DNA of 6,945 nucleotides from Actinomycetota bacterium (lineage in GTDB: Bacteria > Actinomycetota > Thermoleophilia > Gaiellales > Gaiellaceae), in contig JACDAS010000212.1 in the NCBI GenBank assembly GCA_013695295.1, positions 1 to 6,945 of the forward strand, given 5' to 3'. Shown here one piece after another: positions 1 to 5,226 of the stretch (its first letter is position 1; the number at the start of each line of letters is the position of its first letter). The notes below the pieces were generated by a model that saw only the letters and a list, made by a program, of their open reading frames with translations, made no database searches and had not been told where the DNA came from. The position numbers and the translations under genes are program-made.

Positions 1-352
1 CGAGCGAGGGCGTGTTCCAGATCCCCACGAAGTTCGCCGCGGCGCCGAACCCGAGCCCCACGATGCCGCCGTAGACGAGGCCGTCGAGCAGATCGTCGAT
101 CTCGAACCTCACCAGCAAGAACACGGCGAGGATCGCCAGTCCTCGAACCACCTCCTCGACGAGCGGCGTCCCGATCCCGAGCGAAGGCTCGGGCACGATC
201 TGCTGCGACGAGAGGCTCGTGGCGATGTCGAAGGCACGGTCAAGTGCGTAGGCGATGGCCGGAGCAAGCAGGCCGCCGAACAGGAGCGCGAGTCCGAGCA
301 GTCGCAGGGGCTCCTTCTCGTAGCGATCGACCCACCAGATCGCCCCGAGCAG
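1..352. repeat. Tandem duplication, downstream unit (copy 1)
   Basis: This segment matches 469-820 at a constant offset of 468 bases (156 codons) with no indels. I counted about 24 mismatches over 352 bases, roughly 93% identity. Homology ends at 352, where the sequence turns to the unduplicated spacer at 353-468. The left end runs out of the window, so the full unit length is unknown. It encodes the second PrsW-like unit, residues 176-292. Confidence 0.95.
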
Positions 353-877
353 GATGGGGAACTCCCTCCTCCTGACGGCCGCGAGCGCGAGGCCGATCAC
401 GGCCCCGTAGAAGACATGGTTCAGCTGGCTGATCAGCGACGTGTAGAGCGACGAGTCCGTGTCGGAGCCGAGCGAGGGCGTGTTCCAGATCCCGACGAAG
501 TTCGCCGCGGCGCCGAACCCGAGCCCGACGATGCCGCCGTAGACGAGGCCGTCGAGCAGATCGTCGATCTCGAACCTCACCAGCAAGAACACGGCCAGGA
601 TCGCCAGCCCTCGAACCACCTCCTCGACGAGCGGTGTCCCGACCCCGAGGGACGGCTCGGGCACGATTTGCTGCGACGAGAGGCTCGTCGCGATGTCGAA
701 AGCACGATCGAGCGCGTACGTGATGGCCGGAGCCAGCACGCCGCCGAATACGAGCGCGAGTCCGAGCAGTCGGAGCGGCTCCTTCTCGTAGCGATCGACC
801 CACCAGATCGCTGCGAGCAGAAGGAGCATCGGCACGATCGCCCAGATCAAAGCCGTCCAGAAGCTCCCAGGTTCCAT
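1..877 (-). CDS. PrsW-like intramembrane metalloprotease with internal in-frame duplication (partial, C-terminus outside window)
   Basis: The frame from ATG 877 stays open to the window edge, giving 292 residues without a stop. The start has GGAGG at 886-890, eight bases upstream. The protein is very hydrophobic, with about five membrane segments per unit. PrsW-family marks are WWVDRYEKEP (25-34), the acidic pair in VEEVVRG (84-90), DDLLDGLVYGG (105-115) and LNHVFYG (152-158, with H154). In the family the EExxK glutamates and a later histidine are thought to form the metal site in the membrane; B. subtilis PrsW cleaves the anti-sigma factor RsiW. Here the lysine of EExxK is arginine, and the glutamate usual in the FAxxEN-type motif is alanine (FGAAAN, 121-126). 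From residue 24 the sequence restarts at residue 180 almost unchanged, so the product carries two PrsW-like units. It lies 26 bases after the zinc-peptidase lipoprotein and is probably cotranscribed with it. The family call is fairly sure; activity is uncertain. Confidence 0.82.
   Translation of the reverse strand, partial: MEPGSFWTALIWAIVPMLLLLAAIWWVDRYEKEPLRLLGLALVFGGVLAPAITYALDRAFDIATSLSSQQIVPEPSLGVGTPLVEEVVRGLAILAVFLLVRFEIDDLLDGLVYGGIVGLGFGAAANFVGIWNTPSLGSDTDSSLYTSLISQLNHVFYGAVIGLALAAVRRREFPILLGAIWWVDRYEKEPLRLLGLALLFGGLLAPAIAYALDRAFDIATSLSSQQIVPEPSLGIGTPLVEEVVRGLAILAVFLLVRFEIDDLLDGLVYGGIVGLGFGAAANFVGIWNTPSL
469..820. repeat. Tandem duplication, upstream unit (copy 2)
   Basis: This is the partner of 1-352. 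It encodes residues 20-136 of the PrsW-like protein. About 16 of the 24 differences are silent. The amino-acid changes I see are A22/G, V43/L, V47/L, T53/A and V79/I, all conservative. The remaining 116 bases between the two blocks (353-468) encode the histidine motif LNHVFYG and an arginine-rich loop, and have no second copy within the window. Confidence 0.95.
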
Positions 878-885
878 CTACCCGA

Positions 886-890
886 CCTCC
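886..890 (-). promoter_or_regulatory. Shine-Dalgarno of the PrsW-like gene
   Basis: On the minus strand GGAGG sits eight bases before the ATG at 877. It fixes the start of the PrsW-like gene. It lies inside the 26-base gap after the TAA of the upstream metallopeptidase gene, which fits translation from a shared transcript. Confidence 0.75.
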
Positions 891-903
891 CTCTCCGTTG
901 CGG

Positions 904-1806
904 TTAGCCGAACGTCTTGCAGTCGCTGGCCTTACCGGTCTCGTAGCCCGTGAGGAACCAGGCGGCACGCAGTCCCGAGCGGCCATGGGCGTTCGGGTCG
1001 GTCTCGGGCGTCCCGTCGGCATCGCCGATCAGATCCTCGACCTTGATCGCCTCCTGGATGTCGCCTTTCTCGAGCAGCCCGCGACGGTAGGCGGTCCTGG
1101 CCCAGACGCCGGCGAAGCAGTCGGCCTGCGTCTCGATCTGGATCGTCAGCAGCTTGCCCTGGTTCCTCGCGTCGAGGGAGCCGAGCAGGTCCTGGATCCG
1201 GTGGGCCCACTCGTGGCTGACCGCGTAGGCGACCGCGAAGTCGCCGTACTTCTTGTAGATCAGCTTGTCGATCAGCTGGAGCGGGAGGAAGATCTTCCGG
1301 TCGGCGGGGCAGTAGAACGGGCCGACGGGATCGAACGAGACGACGACGTGGTTGCCGCAGATCGACCGAGCCTTCTGCCCAGGCTTCACGATCACGACCT
1401 TGGCCGGCGCGTACGGCAGACCGGCTTCGGCGAACGCCTGCTTCCAGACGTTGGAGACGTCCGTGGCGATCCGAGCCATGAAGACGTCAAGGCCGGCCTT
1501 TCCCGAGCCGACGACGTTCGGCCGAGGTTGCGGGAAGGCCTCGGGGACAGCGGGGAGGAGGTCGATCGCCTCCTTCGCGCCCGTGTTCGACTGGACGTTC
1601 GGCCGCATGGCGTTCGGGTCGTCTGCCGACGGGCCGTTCGCCTCCGGCGCCTGTGCCGACGACGGGGTCACCGACTCGAACGCCCGATCCTGTGAGCTCG
1701 AGCTGTCGCCGCCGCAGCCGGCGAGCGCGAGGGCGCCCGCGAGCAGGGTCAGCACCGCGGCCGCTCTCCCCCGCGACGCCGCGACGCGATTCGTTTCGTT
1801 CCTCAT
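904..1806 (-). CDS. Lipoprotein neutral zinc metallopeptidase (YpfJ / PF04228 type)
   Basis: A 300-residue protein starting at ATG 1806. An arginine-containing n-region and hydrophobic stretch lead to lipobox LAGC (28-31), so it is probably anchored outside the cytoplasmic membrane by lipidated Cys31. A Ser/Pro/Asn-rich linker follows to about residue 75. The peptidase domain holds GPFYCPADRKIFLP (162-175), the zinc motif HEWAH (198-202, with E199 as the expected catalytic base), ETQADCFAGVWA (225-236, with E225 or D229 a likely further ligand), and a C-terminal HGRS...WFLTGYETG segment, all in the order seen in PF04228 proteins. C150, C166, C230 and C296 could form disulfides. Substrate is unknown for the family. 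The in-frame ATG at 1860 was rejected because it places 18 polar residues before the signal peptide. The purine-rich GGAAGGGG lies about 10-17 bases upstream of 1806. The 105-base gap before it could hold its own promoter; I see only a weak TACATT -10-like match. Confidence 0.88.
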   Translation of the reverse strand: MRNETNRVAASRGRAAAVLTLLAGALALAGCGGDSSSSQDRAFESVTPSSAQAPEANGPSADDPNAMRPNVQSNTGAKEAIDLLPAVPEAFPQPRPNVVGSGKAGLDVFMARIATDVSNVWKQAFAEAGLPYAPAKVVIVKPGQKARSICGNHVVVSFDPVGPFYCPADRKIFLPLQLIDKLIYKKYGDFAVAYAVSHEWAHRIQDLLGSLDARNQGKLLTIQIETQADCFAGVWARTAYRRGLLEKGDIQEAIKVEDLIGDADGTPETDPNAHGRSGLRAAWFLTGYETGKASDCKTFG

Positions 1807-1911
1807 GTTCTCTCGCCCCTTCCGGCCTGCCCAACTGAAATGCCCGGCGGAATGTAACACCTTGCGGCAGCGGTTTCTGCGGGTCCCGCGCAGACGGGAA
1901 GCGGCCCGGGG

Positions 1912-3360
1912 TCAGCCGAGCGCGGCCGCCTCGGCCGGCACCGTCGCGACGTCCTCGCGTCGAATCAGGAGGAAGGTCGCGGCGATTCCCGCGATCGCGA
2001 AGCCGACGGCGACCCAGAAGGCCCAGGTGAAGCCTCCGGTGAGCGCCTCCGGACGGGTGTCGCCCCGGTCGGTCAGCGTTCGCGAATGGCTCGTCGCGAT
2101 CGTCGAGAGGATCGCGAGCCCAAGGGCGCCTCCGATCTGCTGCGACGTGTTGATCAACCCGGACGCGAGGCCCGCCTCGTGCGGCGCGACCCCGGCGAGG
2201 GCCGCGATCGAGACGGGCACGAACGAGAAGCCGAGGCCGACGCCGATCGCGAAGAACCCGGGCAGGAGGTCGACCGGGTAGGAGCCGTCGACCGAGATCT
2301 GCGTGAACCACAGGAGGCCTAGGAGGAGCGCCGACATCCCGCCTGCGAGCGCGGGCTTGATCCCGATCCGCGTCACGAGCGCCTGCGCCGCGCCCGCCGA
2401 GACGATCGCCGTCAGCGCCACCGCCAGGTAGCCGAGACCGGCCTGGAGCGCTGAGAAGCCCAGAACCTGCTGCATGTAGAGAGAGAGCAGGAAGAACATC
2501 GAGAAGACGATCGAGCCGAGCAGGAGCCCGACCACGTTGGCGCCCGTCAGCGTCCGCAGGCGCGCGAAGATCCCCAGCGGCACGAGGGGCTCACGCGAGC
2601 GCCACTCGATCGCAAGGAAGATCGCGAGCAGCGCGGCGGCGAGCGCGAGCAGGCCGATCGTCCGAACCGACGTCCACCCTTCCTTCGGCGCCTCGACCAG
2701 GGCGTACACGAGCAGCATCAGGCCTGCCGTGACGGAGATCGCGCCCCCGACGTCGTAGCGCTTCGCCTGGCCTTCCACCCGGCTCTCCCGCAGGAGCCTC
2801 GGGCTGAGCGCGATCACGAGCGCCCCGATCGGGACGTTGACGAAGAAGATCCACTCCCAGCCGAGGAAACGGGTGAGGATGCCGCCGAAGAGGACGCCCG
2901 CCGCCGCGCCGCCGCCGCCCATCGCGCCCCACACCCCAAGCGCCTTGTTCCGCTCGGCCCCCTCCGTGAAGGTCGTGGTGATGATCGAAAGGGCCGCGGG
3001 GGAGATGATCGCCGCACCCGCGCCCTGCACCGCCCGCGCCGCGATCAGGAAGCCCTCCGAGTCGGAGAGCCCGCAGGCGAGCGAGGCCGCGGTGAAGACG
3101 CCGACGCCGACCATGAACAGGAGCCGGCGCCCGAGCAGGTCGGCGGCGCGCCCGCCCAAGAGGAGCAGGCCGCCGAACGTGATCGCGTAGCCGCTCACGA
3201 CCCACTGGAGGTTCTCTTGCGAGAAGTGAAGGTCGGTCTGGATCGACGGCAGGGCCACGTTCACGATCGAGATGTCGAGCACGACCATGAAGAAGGCGCC
3301 GCAGAGCAATGCGAGGGCGAGCCAGCGGCGGGGATCTGGGGTGGCTTCGGCTTCGGGCAT
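1912..3360 (-). CDS. MFS transporter, DHA2 (14-TMS, EmrB/QacA-type) family
   Basis: A 482-residue polytopic membrane protein of normal DHA2 length. It probably exports drugs or other small amphipathic compounds by proton antiport. Visible motifs are LDISIVNVALP (28-38, acidic residue in helix 1), QWVVSGYAI (52-60), motif A as GGRAADLLGRR (69-79), motif B around R109 (ARAVQGAGAA, 108-117), a motif C-like glycine/alanine run ending GVLFGGILT (155-163), and SGLINTSQQIGGALG (400-414), a segment typical of EmrB-like proteins. The hydrophobic pattern fits 14 helices, with a basic cytoplasmic loop near 188-202. Motif C lacks the usual GP pair and reads AAAG instead. The ATG at 3360 has a strong Shine-Dalgarno. 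No regulator gene such as TetR or MarR is adjacent, and no EmrA-like adaptor or outer-membrane partner is seen. Substrate cannot be told from sequence. Confidence 0.92.
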   Translation of the reverse strand: MPEAEATPDPRRWLALALLCGAFFMVVLDISIVNVALPSIQTDLHFSQENLQWVVSGYAITFGGLLLLGGRAADLLGRRLLFMVGVGVFTAASLACGLSDSEGFLIAARAVQGAGAAIISPAALSIITTTFTEGAERNKALGVWGAMGGGGAAAGVLFGGILTRFLGWEWIFFVNVPIGALVIALSPRLLRESRVEGQAKRYDVGGAISVTAGLMLLVYALVEAPKEGWTSVRTIGLLALAAALLAIFLAIEWRSREPLVPLGIFARLRTLTGANVVGLLLGSIVFSMFFLLSLYMQQVLGFSALQAGLGYLAVALTAIVSAGAAQALVTRIGIKPALAGGMSALLLGLLWFTQISVDGSYPVDLLPGFFAIGVGLGFSFVPVSIAALAGVAPHEAGLASGLINTSQQIGGALGLAILSTIATSHSRTLTDRGDTRPEALTGGFTWAFWVAVGFAIAGIAATFLLIRREDVATVPAEAAALG

Positions 3361-3371
3361 CGCTCCTCCTT
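3361..3371 (-). promoter_or_regulatory. Strong Shine-Dalgarno of the MFS gene
   Basis: The minus strand reads AAGGAGGAGCG directly before ATG 3360. It is the strongest ribosome-binding site in the window and fixes the MFS start. The surrounding 74-base gap (3361-3434) shows no convincing promoter or U-tailed terminator hairpin. Confidence 0.75.
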
Positions 3372-3434
3372 CGTCGGGGTCTCCCCCCGCGAAACGCTGC
3401 CGTCGGAGCCCCTATTCCTCGTCGCGCGTTCGCG

Positions 3435-4658
3435 TCAGGCGCTGCCGCCCGCCCCGCGCACGCAGGTGCGCAGGTACGAGCGCGTGAGCCGGGCGCAGGC
3501 GTCCCGGCGTGCCGCATCGGTCGCGACGAGGGTGCCGACGATCGTGCCGATCCCGTTGAAGCACTGCAGCCTCGCCTCGAGCGGGGCACGCTCGCAGAGC
3601 TCCGCGGCGCGCGCTCCGCCGGCGTCGTTCGAGGTGATGTCCCGTGCCGCGCCGTAGAGGCAGTCGGAGAGGCTCGAGCGGGCGTGGGCGCAGAGCTCGA
3701 GGATGCGCCCCGGCTCCTGGCGCGACGAGCCCGAGGCATCCCGGCCCAGCGACTGGAAGCACGTCGCGACCCACACGCGCTCCACCGCCGCGCAGATCCG
3801 CGCCGCCGCCTGCCAGTCGAAGTCGTTGGCCTGCAGGATGCGCGAGGTGACCATCAGGTAGCAGTAGAGCTTGTGGCGCTCAGCGACGGCGTTGCACGGG
3901 TAGACGAGGTCACCGTCCCGCAGCCAACGCGTCTTGAAGCCGTACGCAGTCTTCTCGGCGCCGTTGATGTTCTCCATGAAGATCCCCCCGGAGCAGGACG
4001 AGCGATCCCAGCCGGTGCGGAGCCGGTCGCAGACGCGGAGCGAGAACGGCAGGTCGTACCCCGACTGGAGCATCAGCCCGTGGCCGAGGCCGTGAACGCA
4101 CTGGTAGGCGAGCCACTGGGTGCGGCGGACGACCTGGCCCGCGCACAGCCGGCGGGCTGTCTTGACCACCTGCGGCTCTCCCGACACGCCGCTGAACGCC
4201 CGCTCGAGGATGCCGTGGTAGTAGCCGGACCAGCAGGAGGCGGACCCCTCCGAGAAGGCGCGGCCGACGTCTCCGCGGTAGCGTGCGAGCGCGCCGGAGC
4301 CGATCAGATGCGCGATCCGGTGACAACCGCTCTCAACCACGCGGTCGGTGAGCATCTTCGCGTCGAAGGTACGGAGCGCCGCCTGCGGGCCCTCGCGGAA
4401 GGCGAGGTTCCCGAAGGCCTGCTCGAGGCACGGCTGGTCGGAGCCGCAGTCCGAGAGCTCGGTCCGGTCGGGCGCGAAGCTGCCGGCGACGGGATGCGGC
4501 GAGGTGTCCCGCGCCCCCGCGGCCGCGGCGGCCGGCCGAGCCTCGCCGTCCGAGCCGAGCAGCCAGACGGCCGGCCCGACAGCTGCGGCGGCGAGCGCGA
4601 GCGCCCACGCGAGCGCCACCGCCCGCCCGCGCGTGAACCCGGGAAGCCGAGGTCTCAT
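3435..4658 (-). CDS. Exported cysteine-ladder protein of unknown function, with HxxxH motifs
   Basis: A 407-residue protein I cannot assign to a named family. An N-terminal basic stretch and a hydrophobic segment (about 13-35) make a signal peptide or membrane anchor, followed by an Ala/Pro linker to about 65. The rest has 18 cysteines: 71, 77, 112, 142, 172, 187, 210, 222, 255, 266, 289, 300, 323, 333, 355, 366, 388 and 399. From 210 they fall in pairs 10-12 apart, and from 255 the pairs recur every 32-34 residues, as in a stack of disulfide-pinned helical hairpins. The N-terminal half carries CHRIAH (112-117), GYYHG (145-149), CVHGLGHGLM (187-196) and GGIFMENING (224-233), which look conserved and possibly metal-binding. 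The location should be outside the cytoplasm. The start at ATG 4658 lacks a good Shine-Dalgarno. It sits 52 bases after the 171-aa gene and 74 before the MFS gene. The gene is clearly coding; its function is open. Confidence 0.85.
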   Translation of the reverse strand: MRPRLPGFTRGRAVALAWALALAAAAVGPAVWLLGSDGEARPAAAAAGARDTSPHPVAGSFAPDRTELSDCGSDQPCLEQAFGNLAFREGPQAALRTFDAKMLTDRVVESGCHRIAHLIGSGALARYRGDVGRAFSEGSASCWSGYYHGILERAFSGVSGEPQVVKTARRLCAGQVVRRTQWLAYQCVHGLGHGLMLQSGYDLPFSLRVCDRLRTGWDRSSCSGGIFMENINGAEKTAYGFKTRWLRDGDLVYPCNAVAERHKLYCYLMVTSRILQANDFDWQAAARICAAVERVWVATCFQSLGRDASGSSRQEPGRILELCAHARSSLSDCLYGAARDITSNDAGGARAAELCERAPLEARLQCFNGIGTIVGTLVATDAARRDACARLTRSYLRTCVRGAGGSA

Positions 4659-4666
4659 CCCGATCG

Positions 4667-4672
4667 AGTGTA
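4667..4672 (-). promoter_or_regulatory. Possible -10 element for a leaderless transcript of the cysteine-ladder gene
   Basis: On the minus strand TACACT fits the actinobacterial -10 pattern TAnnnT. Eight bases separate it from ATG 4658, so transcription could begin at or beside the start codon. The start has no clear Shine-Dalgarno, which fits a leaderless mRNA. No -35 match is visible, so this is weak. Confidence 0.25.
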
Positions 4673-4687
4673 GCCCGCCCGGGTGAA

Positions 4688-4703
4688 GCGGCCGGCGGGC
4701 CGC
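4688..4703 (-). terminator. Hairpin after the 171-aa gene
   Basis: A perfect 6-bp inverted repeat (GCGGCC / GGCCGC) with a 4-base loop lies 7 bases after the stop at 4711. No T-run follows on the minus strand, so intrinsic termination is doubtful. It could instead be a pause or processing hairpin, or a chance result of high GC. Confidence 0.25.
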
Positions 4704-4710
4704 GCGCGCT

Positions 4711-5226
4711 TCAGATCTTCTTCGGCTTGTACGTCCAGCCGGCGCCCGTGACGGCCTCGATCACGGGATCGCGGAGATCGGACCAGCTGAACGCGTACCC
4801 CTCTTCGTCGGCCCCGCCCTCGGTCACGTGCGGGCCGAGCCAGGCGAGGACGTGGAGCTTCTCGGTGCCCAGGTGCTGGCCGCGCTCCCAGCCCTTGGCC
4901 GCCGTCAGCCCGCCGGCGCCGAGCTCTGCCTCGGTCGTCGTCTTGAGGCAGATCCCGCTGGCCTCGTGGTCTCCCTCGTCGAGCGAGATTCGGATCGCGC
5001 GGTAGAGGAACTCGTACTCGCCGCCGTCCGGTCCCACGCTCGCTACCTTTGCCGACCAGGAGACGAGCACGTCACCCTCCTCCTCGCCGGCCTGGATCCC
5101 GCGCCCGGAGATTCCGAGCAGGCGACGCCGTACCTCGGCCCCGGGTGCCGCGGCGACGCCCTTCGCCGGCTCGGCGGCGGTCAGAATCCCGCGCGTCTTC
5201 TTCTTCAGGCGGTCGAAGAGCCCCAT
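4711..5226 (-). CDS. Uncharacterised 171-residue protein
   Basis: I do not recognise this protein. It begins MGLFDRLKKKTRGIL, a short basic amphipathic segment, and has no signal peptide or membrane helix, so it is probably cytoplasmic or loosely membrane-associated. A linker rich in Ala/Pro/Gly (17-30) leads to a mixed alpha/beta domain with alternating hydrophobic strands, for example DVLVSWSAKVASV (52-64) and YEFLYRAIRISL (71-82), then KLHVLAWLGPHV (123-134) and a C-terminal TYKPKKI tail. It contains a single cysteine (C93) and no obvious catalytic motif. Reading-frame length, balanced amino-acid use and an opposite frame that is clearly low-complexity support it as real. The start at ATG 5226 has no good Shine-Dalgarno. 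It lies between the frameshifted beta-helix gene and the cysteine-ladder gene, and the open beta-helix frame overlaps its first 155 bases. Confidence 0.72.
   Translation of the reverse strand: MGLFDRLKKKTRGILTAAEPAKGVAAAPGAEVRRRLLGISGRGIQAGEEEGDVLVSWSAKVASVGPDGGEYEFLYRAIRISLDEGDHEASGICLKTTTEAELGAGGLTAAKGWERGQHLGTEKLHVLAWLGPHVTEGGADEEGYAFSWSDLRDPVIEAVTGAGWTYKPKKI

Noticed and set aside
1..820. CRISPR or insertion-sequence explanation for the 468-bp repeat
   Set aside because: There are only two direct copies with in-frame coding content and no spacers, no terminal inverted repeats and no transposase.
240..1022. 260-codon minus-strand open frame across the 5' part of the PrsW-like gene and the end of the peptidase gene
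   Set aside because: It is Arg/Pro-rich and low-complexity, crosses a clear gene boundary, and is out of frame with both the PrsW-like and peptidase genes.
898..1695. 265-codon plus-strand open frame opposite the zinc peptidase
   Set aside because: It is antisense to a gene with a lipobox, HEWAH and ETQAD motifs, and its own sequence is a low-complexity Arg/Asp/Leu mixture.
1807..1860. Upstream ATG at 1860 as start of the zinc peptidase
   Set aside because: It would bury the lipoprotein signal behind 18 polar residues. ATG 1806 gives a normal signal peptide with a purine-rich site upstream.
3309..4673. 454-codon plus-strand open frame
   Set aside because: It is antisense to the cysteine-ladder gene, Ala/Arg/Glu-rich with no family pattern. 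The minus strand carries the structured motifs; GC-rich DNA often leaves the opposite frame open.
5072..5226. Genuine 155-base gene overlap between the beta-helix and 171-aa genes
   Set aside because: The beta-helix frame past DIGAYEY turns Arg/Gly-rich without repeat character, which looks like run-on through another gene's frame rather than selected overlap.
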